NCBI GenBank assembly: GCA_965222425.1
Contig: CBDCTW010000018.1
Span: 616,492 to 680,491, forward strand
Direction: 5' to 3'
Length of the DNA: 64,000 nucleotides
Origin: CBDCNP01 sp965222425
GTDB taxonomy: Bacteria > Acidobacteriota > Vicinamibacteria > Marinacidobacterales > DATDRI01
The notes under the pieces are model-generated. The model had not been told where the DNA came from. It saw only the letters and a program-made list of their open reading frames with translations, and did no database searches. Positions within the stretch are counted from its first letter, which is position 1. Each line of letters starts with the position of its first letter. The position numbers and the translations under genes were made by a program. Below are positions 18,684 through 26,415 of the stretch, in pieces.

Positions 18684-18752
18684 CTAGGGGTGGCCGCTCG
18701 GCCTGAGAGCAAACCCTCGAACCTGATCCGGTTGATACCGGCGTAGGGAACG
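18684..18752 (+). promoter_or_regulatory. TPP (THI-box) riboswitch
   Basis: The thi-box core is clear: AGGGGTGG, then GCCTGAGAG, ACCCTCGAACCTGATC, and GGTTGATACCGGCGTAGGGA, which are the J3-2/P4-P5 and closing elements of TPP aptamers. A GCTCTTC/GAAGAGC hairpin (18760-18783) follows without a U-run, so control is more likely at translation or through another termination mode. The regulated gene is the TonB receptor that starts at 18839. It predicts shutdown of the downstream uptake genes when thiamine pyrophosphate is plentiful. Confidence 0.95.
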
Positions 18753-18838
18753 GCGGCTGGCTCTTCTAGCACTTGGGAAGAGCGGCAATCTCGAACGAGT
18801 CGGTCATCTCCGGCGTCAATCTTCAAAGGAGAATGACA

Positions 18839-21172
18839 ATGTTCGCTACCCAAGTCCACCGACTCCTTCTCACGGTGATGCTCATTGCGATGATCCCCCC
18901 AGAGGCGGCGTCGCAGGCGCCGATTCCCGTGCAGGGCGTGGTCCTCGCCCCCACCGGCGAGGGGGTCGCGGCGGCCCGTATCGACATCGATGGCCGGGAG
19001 CCTGTCACGACCGACGAGAATGGAAAATTCCAACTATCGCTGCCACCGGGCGAGTGGGAGCTACGCGTTTCACATCCCGCCTATCGGCTGTTGCGTCACC
19101 GCGTGAAAGTTGCGGCTCAAAGTCTCGAGCTCGAGCTCCGGCTCGAATGGGTGACCTCGGTCGAGGAGTCGATTACGGTAATCGGGATTCGAGCCGGAGA
19201 AGAAGTTCCGGTGACCAAGCGCAACATAGATCGCGAGGAGATCGAGAAACTCAGTTACGGGCAGGATGTTCCGGAGCTGCTGGAGCACACCCCGTCGATG
19301 AACTGGTACTCGGACTCGGGCATCGGGTCCAACTACTCGTACTTCACCATGCGCGGGATCCAGCAGACCCGCATCAGCATGACCTTCGATGGTGCCCCGC
19401 TCAACGACCCTGCGGAGCACGCCCTGTTCTTCAACAATTTCCACGACTTCCTGAGCGCCATCGACAGCATTCAGATTCAACGAGGCGTGGGCACCTCGTC
19501 GGTCGGCTCGCCCGCTTTCGGCGGCTCGGTGAATTTCGCGAGCTCACCGCCGGCTCAAGACCACCGCGGTGAGGCTCGGTTGGTACTGGGCTCCTACGAC
19601 ACGACGCGCGCGTCGATCGGCTACGAGTCCGGCCTCTTCGACAACGGGCTTTACGTCTCCGGACGTTTCTCCTACGCCAACACCGACGGTTATCGCGAAC
19701 GTTCCGGTACCGAGCACAACACCCTCTTTCTGAACGCGGGCTGGCAGGGAGAACGATCGTCGTTGACGCTGGTTGCATTCTCGGGCGACGAGAAGTCGCA
19801 GCTCGCTTATCTCGCCGTCGATCCGGACACCCTAAGCGAGAACCGGCGTTTCAACCCGCTCACCGAGGAGGACCGCGACAACTTCGGCCAAGACTTCGCA
19901 CAGCTCAAGTACATGCGTGACCTCGGCGGTGAAACATTGCTGACCGCGTCGTTCTATTACAACGGCGCCGATGGATGGTTCCAGCTCTGGGACGATCCGG
20001 TAGCGCAGAACGACCTGCTGCGATTCGGCATCGACCAGGGGTTCTTCGGCAGCATGGTTACGCTCAGCACCAGCGTCGACAATCTGTCAGCCACTGTGGG
20101 TGTGCACTACAACGACTTCAGCGGCGACCATTTCCTCGACAGCGACGCCGGCGGTCGGGTTTACAAGAACACTGGCTTCAAGGAGACGGCGAACGCCTTC
20201 GGCAAGCTGGAGTACCGGTTCGGACAAACGATCCTGTTCGGCGACCTGCACTGGCGCTGGGCCGGTTTCTCGTACGAAGGCGATATCGATTTGGGTTCGG
20301 TCGACTGGACCTTTCTCGACCCCAAGTTCGGCGTGCGGCAAATGCTCGCTCCGGGGTTGAGTCTCTACGGTTCCATCGGCAGGGCACAACGCGAGCCGGG
20401 GCGTCTCGATCTTCTGCTGGGCGAGGACAACGCCACCGTTCGGCATGACCTCGCAGCGGTGAAACCCGAATCCGTGGTGAACTTCGAGGGTGGCGTCAAT
20501 CTCAATACGTCCGGGCTGGCGTTGCAGGCCAATGTCTATCTGATGGAATTTCGGAACGAGATCGCGTTGACCGGTGAGCTGTCCGAGATCGGCCTACCGC
20601 TAAGGCGTAATGTCGATAGCTCTTACCGTCGTGGCGTCGAAATTGATCTCAAGTGGATACCGATTCCGAACTGGTCGGTACTACACAGCCTGAACGTGAG
20701 CCGCAACCGCATCAGCGAATGGACCCAGTTCCACGATGTCTATGACGAGCAGGGAACGTGGATCGGGAGCGAGCCGATCACTTACCAGAACGTCCGGCCG
20801 TTGCTATCCCCCGAGCTTGTGTTCAATGTCGGCGTCGAATGGGCGAATCGCAACACCAGCATGGGTCTCATGGGCCGTTACGTGGCCGAATCTCAGCTCG
20901 ACAACACCGAGCTCTCCCGATTCCGGACACCATCTTTCACCAACTTGAACTTGCGTGCCTCGCAGAGCCTGGGTCGATGGTGGCAAGGAGCCAACGCGCG
21001 CATCACACTGTTCGTCAACAACCTGCTCGATAATCGCGATCAGTTTCCCAGCGGGTACAGCTATCAATTCCTCGTTCGGGACAGCACCGGCTTGGACACG
21101 CTCGACGGCATCCCCTTCTACTATCCCTTGGCGACTCGCAACTTCGTCGTCTCGTTGGCGCTCGGCTTCTAA
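18839..21172 (+). CDS. TonB-dependent outer-membrane receptor, predicted thiamine transporter
   Basis: A 777-residue receptor: signal peptide (LLLTVMLIAMIPPEAASQA), a carboxypeptidase-like N-terminal extension (VQGVVLAPTGEGVAAARID), the plug domain (VTKRNIDREEIEKLSYGQDVPELLEH, NYSYFTMRGIQQTRI) and a beta-barrel ending in aromatic LALGF, as outer-membrane insertion requires. Start: of two ATGs, the second (18839) has AAAGGAG seven bases upstream. The TPP riboswitch ahead and the PnuT-type permease and kinase behind point to thiamine, or a thiamine phosphate, as the substrate; this is inferred from context. Confidence 0.92.
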   Translation: MFATQVHRLLLTVMLIAMIPPEAASQAPIPVQGVVLAPTGEGVAAARIDIDGREPVTTDENGKFQLSLPPGEWELRVSHPAYRLLRHRVKVAAQSLELELRLEWVTSVEESITVIGIRAGEEVPVTKRNIDREEIEKLSYGQDVPELLEHTPSMNWYSDSGIGSNYSYFTMRGIQQTRISMTFDGAPLNDPAEHALFFNNFHDFLSAIDSIQIQRGVGTSSVGSPAFGGSVNFASSPPAQDHRGEARLVLGSYDTTRASIGYESGLFDNGLYVSGRFSYANTDGYRERSGTEHNTLFLNAGWQGERSSLTLVAFSGDEKSQLAYLAVDPDTLSENRRFNPLTEEDRDNFGQDFAQLKYMRDLGGETLLTASFYYNGADGWFQLWDDPVAQNDLLRFGIDQGFFGSMVTLSTSVDNLSATVGVHYNDFSGDHFLDSDAGGRVYKNTGFKETANAFGKLEYRFGQTILFGDLHWRWAGFSYEGDIDLGSVDWTFLDPKFGVRQMLAPGLSLYGSIGRAQREPGRLDLLLGEDNATVRHDLAAVKPESVVNFEGGVNLNTSGLALQANVYLMEFRNEIALTGELSEIGLPLRRNVDSSYRRGVEIDLKWIPIPNWSVLHSLNVSRNRISEWTQFHDVYDEQGTWIGSEPITYQNVRPLLSPELVFNVGVEWANRNTSMGLMGRYVAESQLDNTELSRFRTPSFTNLNLRASQSLGRWWQGANARITLFVNNLLDNRDQFPSGYSYQFLVRDSTGLDTLDGIPFYYPLATRNFVVSLALGF

Positions 21173-21190
21173 GTCCGCTACTTCTCGTTC

Positions 21191-21781
21191 GTGTTTTCTC
21201 TCGAGCTGGTCGCCGCCGCCCTCACACTGGTGGCCGTCTACCTGACGGCGCGCCAGATCATTTGGTGCTGGCCGCTCGCCATGGTCTGCGTCACTCTGTA
21301 CGCAGCGGTCTTCTACGCCGCGCGGCTGTACGCCGATATGGGGCTGCAGGCTTTGTACTTCGGGTTCGCGGTCTATGGCTGGTGGGCGTGGTTGCACGGC
21401 GGTGAGGATCACGGCGAGCTCGAGGTCTCCCTGACCTCTAGCCGGACGCGGGTGGTGCTCGTCGTGGTCGCGACGCTCGGCGGGGTGCTGCTGGGCCAAA
21501 CGCTGACACGCTTCACCAACGCGTCGCTGCCGTTCATGGACTCGATGCTCACCTCGTTCAGCATCGCTGCGCAGTGGATGCAGACCCGAAAGCTACTCGA
21601 ATCCTGGCTGGTGTGGCTCGCCGTCGACGTCTTCTACGTGGGCATGTTCCTGTACAAGGATCTTTACCTGACGGCGGGACTATACACCGTCTTTCTTGTT
21701 CTCTCCGCAATGGGTTTCACCGAGTGGCGACGGTCGATGCGGCGCACGAGATTGAAGGCGGCGCCGGAGTTGGCTTCGTGA
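21191..21781 (+). CDS. pnuT: PnuC-family transporter, predicted PnuT (thiamine)
   Basis: A 196-residue inner-membrane protein with about seven helices and the PnuC pattern (WCWPLAMVCVTLYAAVFY, QALYFGFAVYGWWAW, ESWLVWLAVDVFYVGMFLYKDLYLT). PnuC proteins are facilitators that depend on cytoplasmic phosphorylation to trap substrate. The THI riboswitch upstream indicates the thiamine-specific PnuT branch rather than nicotinamide riboside. Translation starts at a GTG 18 bp after the receptor, and the stop overlaps the next start (GTGA). Confidence 0.88.
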   Translation: MFSLELVAAALTLVAVYLTARQIIWCWPLAMVCVTLYAAVFYAARLYADMGLQALYFGFAVYGWWAWLHGGEDHGELEVSLTSSRTRVVLVVVATLGGVLLGQTLTRFTNASLPFMDSMLTSFSIAAQWMQTRKLLESWLVWLAVDVFYVGMFLYKDLYLTAGLYTVFLVLSAMGFTEWRRSMRRTRLKAAPELAS

Positions 21782-22302
21782 TCCGCGTGGTGGTGACCGG
21801 GTCCGAATGTACCGGTAAGACGACGCTCGCGGAGGAGCTTGCCGTACACTACGAGACCGTCTGGGTGCCGGAGTTCGCACGCCAGTTCGTGATCGACAAA
21901 GGCGCCGCTCCCGAGTACGAAGATGTCGAGGCCATAGCCCGCGGCCAGATCTCCCTCGAGGACGAGAAAGCCACCGACGCTTCCCGCCTGCGTATTCAAG
22001 ATACCGACCTACTCAGCACGGTCGTCTATAGTCGCCACTACTACGGCGATTGCCCACGCTGGATCGAGGAGGCTTTCGAGAAACGAGCCGCAGACCTATA
22101 CCTTCTAACCGGCATCGACATCTCCTGGGTCCCCGACGGAGAGCAGCGCGATCGCGGCGACCGGCGTGAAGAGATGCACGCATTGTTCCGTAGCGCCTTA
22201 GTCGATCGCCGCCTGACATATGCCGAGATCCGTGGCTCACGCGGCCAGCGATTGGAGGCGGCAGTGATGCGGATCGACCAACTCCTCAATCGTGGCCGCT
22301 GA
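21778..22302 (+). CDS. NadR-like P-loop kinase, predicted thiamine-trapping kinase
   Basis: 174 residues, homologous to the ribosylnicotinamide kinase domain of NadR (AAA_28): P-loop GSECTGKTTLAEEL at residues 8-21, PEFARQFV, a DTDLLSTVVYSRHYYG segment, LTGIDISWVPDGEQRDRG with the substrate/lid residues. It lacks the NadR adenylyltransferase domain. Its overlap with pnuT and the shared TPP riboswitch suggest that it phosphorylates imported thiamine to trap it, replacing the thiamine pyrophosphokinase found in similar operons elsewhere. Nicotinamide riboside kinase remains the alternative. Confidence 0.8.
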   Translation: MIRVVVTGSECTGKTTLAEELAVHYETVWVPEFARQFVIDKGAAPEYEDVEAIARGQISLEDEKATDASRLRIQDTDLLSTVVYSRHYYGDCPRWIEEAFEKRAADLYLLTGIDISWVPDGEQRDRGDRREEMHALFRSALVDRRLTYAEIRGSRGQRLEAAVMRIDQLLNRGR

Positions 22303-22319
22303 ATTCCTGCTCGGAACAG

Positions 22320-22800
22320 CTTCGCTGGGATAAACGGGTTACCGGCTGCCCCCGAGAGCATTGCCCATGGGAGCGGCGATGATTCGGTCCGATAACCTGA
22401 GAACTTCGGTACCCCCATAGAATACGATGCCGAATCGGGCTCGTCTCGGATATTCTTGAGGAATAGCTCCAGCGACTTGATCTCGGCCAACCTGACGCGC
22501 TGTCTTCTTTATTTCGAGAGGCAGAAGCTGCCGATTCCACTCGAGTACAAAGTCCACTTCTTGCTGGGCGTGCGTCCGCCAGTAGTAGATCTCGGGGCAG
22601 GGGAGATCGTTTCCTTCCAGGCTAGCAATTGCGTGAGAACTAGATTCTCCAGTAGGGCTCCACCAAACGTGTCCGGTGAAAGTTCTCTCGGTGACTGGTA
22701 CCCAGCTAGATCGGCCGCGAGGCCGGTGTCCGTCCAGAATAGCTTGGGGGATTTGACGAGCCGCGAAGGATTTCTTGCACCGGAGATCGAGAGCCGGTGA
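22320..22800 (-). pseudogene. DUF4143 ATPase remnant
   Basis: On the minus strand a degraded C-terminal DUF4143 region can be pieced together: EIYYWRTHAQQEVDFVLEW, NRQLLPLEIKKTARQVG, and a final segment in other frames. Intact members are AAA+ ATPases of about 400 residues; neither the Walker region nor a continuous frame is present. The remnant has several frame changes and is not functional. Confidence 0.6.
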
Positions 22801-22835
22801 AAGAGGTTATCGCAACGAGAAACCTCTAGCGCTCA

Positions 22836-23252
22836 ATGGGCCGCCGAGATACGGGTACGGGAGCCGTCCTTGAGGCGATGATTATTCCCGCTCTTGAGCG
22901 CGGTGGCTACGCGTACGATACACAACAGCATGTCGGTCAGCGGCTTGGTGGCGGGCGACACGTCGTTGACGCAATCGCAGAGAGAGACGAAAATCGATTC
23001 TTGATCTCGCTGAAGTGGCAACAAGTATCGGGAACGGCTGAACAGAAGGTGCCATTCGAGGTGATATGTCTGGCGGAGGCGATTCCTTCCGGAGGCTTTG
23101 TCAAGGCGTATCTTGTTTTGGGCGGTGAAGGATGGACCCTCCGTGATTACTACACCCGAGGCGGATTACGAGACTACCTTGTGAATTGCGAGAGTGTTGA
23201 GATCAAGGCACTTGAGGCATTCGTCGCTCTCGCGAACAAGGGCCAGCTATAA
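22836..23252 (+). CDS. PD-(D/E)XK nuclease superfamily protein
   Basis: 138 residues with a short restriction-nuclease-like core: GAVLEAMIIPALERGGY, then VVDAIAE...FLISLKWQQVSGTAEQKVPFEVICL (given by its motifs), where Asp, the hydrophobic strand and SLKWQ form the PD-(D/E)XK signature. Homologues often sit with a DNA methyltransferase, and none is present here, so this may be an orphan from a lost restriction-modification locus. It lies between a broken ATPase and a tRNA-like scar, in a region that looks like a decayed island. The ATG start is plausible but has no strong ribosome site. Confidence 0.65.
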   Translation: MGRRDTGTGAVLEAMIIPALERGGYAYDTQQHVGQRLGGGRHVVDAIAERDENRFLISLKWQQVSGTAEQKVPFEVICLAEAIPSGGFVKAYLVLGGEGWTLRDYYTRGGLRDYLVNCESVEIKALEAFVALANKGQL

Positions 23253-23452
23253 CCGATCTTACGGATCCTGCTACCGAGAATCTCAAATGAATCTGCGAAT
23301 GCGCAGGTTTAGCACTACCGCGTCTCATGGGCGGGCGGCGCTCGTTCCAACCGCGGAGAATCCGAGCTTCGGAGTAGCACGACTAAGGCACAGGTACATG
23401 TTGACAGCTTCTGTGCGGTAATTGTGCGGTGAAGCGGTCCTAACGGGTACCC

Positions 23453-23500
23453 AAGGAGCCTGAACCTGAGCGTCTAACTGCTTGATTCCTTAGGCTCCTT
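23453..23500. terminator. Inverted repeat, terminator-like
   Basis: AAGGAGCCT (23453-23461) pairs with AGGCTCCTT (23492-23500) across a 30-base loop and is followed by a pyrimidine-rich run (CTTCCTCCCTTT). It may be a weak terminator or a repeat scar; the long loop lowers confidence. Confidence 0.35.
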
Positions 23501-23543
23501 CTTCCTCCCTTTGTACCGCTTGGACGCTTTTCCCCGGCCCGTG

Positions 23544-23570
23544 ACGCCGGAGGTCTGCGAGTTCGAGTCT
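23544..23570 (+). repeat. tRNA-Asp 3'-half-like fragment (possible att scar)
   Basis: ACGCCGGAGGTC-GCGAGTTCGAGTCT of the tRNA-Asp gene (55519-55545) is repeated here with a single inserted T. No 5' half or acceptor stem is present, so it is not a tRNA gene. Integrating elements commonly duplicate the 3' half of their target tRNA. The rest of 23253-23732 has no recognisable gene. Confidence 0.6.
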
Positions 23571-23732
23571 AGTTCGAATCGTGGAAGAGGTGGGGGTGGC
23601 GGGCAACGACGAGCCCTACAACCTGCGGTCGCTACGATCCCCGATCCGCGAGCGGAATTCTCGTGATCATTCCGTGATCAAATCGTGATCATGTGGCTGT
23701 AAGGTATTGGGACAAAAGAGACGATGGAGAAA

Positions 23733-23817
23733 TGGTGCCGAAGGGGGGATTCGAACCCCCACGGGTCGCCCCATACGCCCCTCAAGCGCACGTGTCTGCC
23801 AGTTCCACCACTTCGGC
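23733..23817 (-). tRNA. tRNA-Leu(GAG)
   Basis: The minus strand reads GCCGAAGTGGTGGAACTGGC at the 5' end, an anticodon arm TGCGC-TTGAGGG-GCGTA with anticodon GAG (complement of 23781-23783), a long variable arm as in class II tRNAs, the T-arm GGGGGTTCGAATCCCCC, and an encoded CCA. Acceptor strands GCCGAAG and CTTCGGC pair perfectly. Length 85 with CCA. Confidence 0.97.
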
Positions 23818-23970
23818 AACTCGGGTGGGTCTTCGGTCGCCCCGAGCGGGGTGCCGGAGGGCCCACATTGTAGCAGAGCGAAAAACCCTCACCCGGCGTC
23901 TGGCCACGTTGACGTCAGGCACGGCATTTTTTGACGCCCAGCTCTCGTACGGGGAGAGGGAACCTTACTC

Positions 23971-24387
23971 CTAGTCAGGCGGCTGTTCCGTTTCGCCTTC
24001 GGGGAATCCTTCTGTTGGCTCCGCCTCGCCCTCGGGTGACACGGCGCCTTCTTCAAGTTCGCCGGGGATTCGGGGAGGAGGTGTTTCCCCGGGACCAACG
24101 TCGATCGGCACGGTTTCCGCGGGAGGCGCGTCCAATGGAACGACGGACCCACCGGACACAGCCCCCTTGAAATACGACAGCCCCAGTGAGGTCAACATAA
24201 ACAGGACCGCACAGACGGTCGTGACCTTCGCCATGAACGTGGCCGCACCCCGCGCGCCGAAGGCCGCCGAGGATCCGCCGCCACCGAATGCACTTGCCAG
24301 ATCCTGGCCCTTGCCCTGCTGGGCGAGCACAACCAGGATGAGCAGCAAGCTGACGACAACGTGAAGAATAGTGAGAAAGATGGTCAT
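23971..24387 (-). CDS. secG: Preprotein translocase subunit SecG
   Basis: A 138-residue inner-membrane protein of the SecYEG channel. It has two helices (IFLTILHVVVSLLLILVVLAQ and TTVCAVLFMLTSLGLSYF) and the conserved loop QQGKGQDLASAFGGGGSSAAFGARG, with an acidic Pro/Glu-rich C-terminal tail. ATG 24387 follows a GAAAGGAAC ribosome site that lies at the end of tpiA; longer starts would add polar residues before the first helix. It is the last gene of the pgk-tpiA-secG operon, a common bacterial order. Confidence 0.95.
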   Translation of the reverse strand: MTIFLTILHVVVSLLLILVVLAQQGKGQDLASAFGGGGSSAAFGARGAATFMAKVTTVCAVLFMLTSLGLSYFKGAVSGGSVVPLDAPPAETVPIDVGPGETPPPRIPGELEEGAVSPEGEAEPTEGFPEGETEQPPD

Positions 24388-24398
24388 GTTGTTCCTTT

Positions 24399-25157
24399 CT
24401 AACTCCTCTCGAATCTGCAAATCCGCACGTACGAAGCAACCTTGAGGCTTGCCCCACCTACGAGGGCGCCGTCGATGTCTGCTTCGGCCATGAGTGAATC
24501 GATGTTATCGGGCTTGACGCTGCCGCCGTAGAGTATGCGCACGCCGGCGGCCGCCTCGTTTCCGAAAAGCCTTGCCAACTTGGCACGAATCGTCTGGTGA
24601 ACTTCTTGTGCTTGGGCGGGAGTCGCGGTGCGTCCGGTCCCAATGGCCCAGATGGGTTCATACGCTACCACCACATTCGCCATCTGACTCGCGGCCACGT
24701 CTTTCAGTGCGCCGGTCACCTGGCGGTCGACGACGACAAACGTCACGCCCCGATCTCTTTCTTCCTCGGACTCTCCGACACACACGATCGGAATGAGCTT
24801 GTGCTTGAACGCCGCAAGGACTTTGCGGTTGACACTCTCGTCGGTCTCGCCGAAGAACTGTCGGCGCTCGGAATGACCGAGGATGACGTAGCGACAGCCG
24901 ACGTCGGTTAGCATGGCAGTTGCGATCTCACCCGTGAAGGCTCCTTTATCCTCCCAATGCATGTTCTGGGCGCCGAGTCCGATCGAGCTTCCGGCGAAAG
25001 CCTTTCCGACCGCGGCGAGCGCGGTGAACGGTGGCGCCACGGCGATATCGACGCCATCGATCTCCTGGCAAGCTGCGACCAACTCGGAGGCCAGACCCGA
25101 TGCCTCGGACGTCGTCATATGCATCTTCCAGTTACCCGCGATGAACGGCCTACGCAT
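24399..25157 (-). CDS. tpiA: Triosephosphate isomerase
   Basis: Interconverts dihydroxyacetone phosphate and glyceraldehyde 3-phosphate. The 252-residue protein has the full TIM barrel: FIAGNWKMHMT with the catalytic Lys, YVILGHSERRQFFGE with the catalytic His, VVAYEPIWAIGTGRTA with the catalytic Glu, and RILYGGSVKPDN and GALVGGASL for phosphate binding. The start overlaps the end of pgk by 8 bp, so the two are translationally linked. Confidence 0.98.
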   Translation of the reverse strand: MRRPFIAGNWKMHMTTSEASGLASELVAACQEIDGVDIAVAPPFTALAAVGKAFAGSSIGLGAQNMHWEDKGAFTGEIATAMLTDVGCRYVILGHSERRQFFGETDESVNRKVLAAFKHKLIPIVCVGESEEERDRGVTFVVVDRQVTGALKDVAASQMANVVVAYEPIWAIGTGRTATPAQAQEVHQTIRAKLARLFGNEAAAGVRILYGGSVKPDNIDSLMAEADIDGALVGGASLKVASYVRICRFERS

Positions 25158-26322
25158 CGGTCAAGACCTCGACACCGGGTAACTTGTGACCAGCCAAGAA
25201 CTCCAACGATGCGCCGCCTCCGCTAGAGATGTGTGTGATGCGGTCCGTAACACCAGCGCGATGCACAGCCAGAATGGAGTCACCGCCGCCAACTAGGGTC
25301 GTTGCGTCACTCGATGCCACCGCCTCGGCAACTTCGAGAGTCCCTTTCGCAAAGGGCGCTTTCTCGAACACTCCCATCGGACCGTTCCAGACTATCATTT
25401 TCGCGTCGCCGAGGATTTTCTTGTAAACGCGAACCGTTTCGGGACCGATGTCGAGTCCCATCCATCCGTCGGGAATCTCCCCGGTTGGGACGATCTTCAC
25501 CGACGTTGCGCCGTCGAATGACTCGGCCATCACATGATCGCGCGGAAGCTCCAATTTGCCTCCCGACTCCTTCAACAACTCCTCAGCCAGTCCGATCTTG
25601 TCTTCTTCGACGAGAGAGTTACCGGTGGCGAGACCTTTGGCTCTCAGGAAGGTGTAGGCCATGCCTCCGCCAATAAGAAATCGGTCGACTTTGGTGAGCA
25701 AGTTCTTCACGATTTCGATCTTGTCCGAGACCTTGGCCCCTCCCAGGAGTGCGATGAACGGTCGGGCTGCCGATGTCAGACACATGTCGAGATAGTGAAG
25801 CTCTTTCTCCATAAGGAAGCCGGTGGCTGCCTTGTGGAAATGCTTTACCATCCCGACCGTTGAAGCGTGCGCACGGTGCGCGGTGCCGAACGCGTCGTTT
25901 ACATAAAGTTCCCCTAGGGCCGCCAGTTCGCTCGCGAACATCGGAGCGTTTTTCTCCTCGCCGGGCGAGAAACGCAAGTTTTCGAGGAGCACGATCCTCT
26001 CCGAAAGACGGTCGACTTGCTCTTTCGATTCGGGACCCGGAGTCTGCGATGCAAACCCAACCGGCATTTCCAAAAGCTCGGACAGCCGGCCCGCAACCGG
26101 CGCTAGGCTCATAGCCGGGTTCTGTTTGCCTTTGGGTCGGCCCAAGTGCGAGCCGAGAACCAGGCGCGCACCGGCTCCGCAGGCATGCCGCAGGGTCGGC
26201 AGCGTTGCGCGGATCCGTGTGTCGTCTGCGACCTTCCCGTCCTCGAGAGGAACATTGAAATCGACTCGCATGAAAACGCGACGGTCCATCAGGTCCAGCT
26301 CTTTAATGGAAAGCTTCCTCAT
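25150..26322 (-). CDS. pgk: Phosphoglycerate kinase
   Basis: Transfers phosphate between 1,3-bisphosphoglycerate and ADP. The 390-residue protein is full length: RVFMRVDFNVPLEDGKVADD, LGSHLGRPKG, the hinge region FIALLGGAKVSDKI, GPMGVFEKAPFAKGT, and the C-terminal GGGDSILAV and SSGGGASLEFL loops. It is first in the pgk-tpiA-secG operon and has its own strong promoter; the predicted leader is only about ten bases with no ribosome site. Confidence 0.98.
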   Translation of the reverse strand: MRKLSIKELDLMDRRVFMRVDFNVPLEDGKVADDTRIRATLPTLRHACGAGARLVLGSHLGRPKGKQNPAMSLAPVAGRLSELLEMPVGFASQTPGPESKEQVDRLSERIVLLENLRFSPGEEKNAPMFASELAALGELYVNDAFGTAHRAHASTVGMVKHFHKAATGFLMEKELHYLDMCLTSAARPFIALLGGAKVSDKIEIVKNLLTKVDRFLIGGGMAYTFLRAKGLATGNSLVEEDKIGLAEELLKESGGKLELPRDHVMAESFDGATSVKIVPTGEIPDGWMGLDIGPETVRVYKKILGDAKMIVWNGPMGVFEKAPFAKGTLEVAEAVASSDATTLVGGGDSILAVHRAGVTDRITHISSGGGASLEFLAGHKLPGVEVLTDA

Positions 26323-26338
26323 AAATGCAAAACACAGC

Positions 26339-26368
26339 AGTATAAAGGCGTATCTATAGTGCTGTCAA
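26339..26368 (-). promoter_or_regulatory. pgk promoter, TTGACA-N18-TATACT
   Basis: On the minus strand TTGACA (26368-26363), an 18-base spacer and TATACT (26344-26339). The predicted transcription start lies about ten bases ahead of the pgk ATG at 26322, giving a nearly leaderless mRNA. Confidence 0.8.
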
Positions 26369-26415
26369 CGTTTGGGCTAAAGCGTCCGGGCAAGCTCCTA
26401 CCGGGCCATCAGCGA

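Noticed and set aside
23678..23866. Minus-strand frame through WGFESPLRH
   Set aside because: It reads through the tRNA-Leu gene and is not a protein gene.
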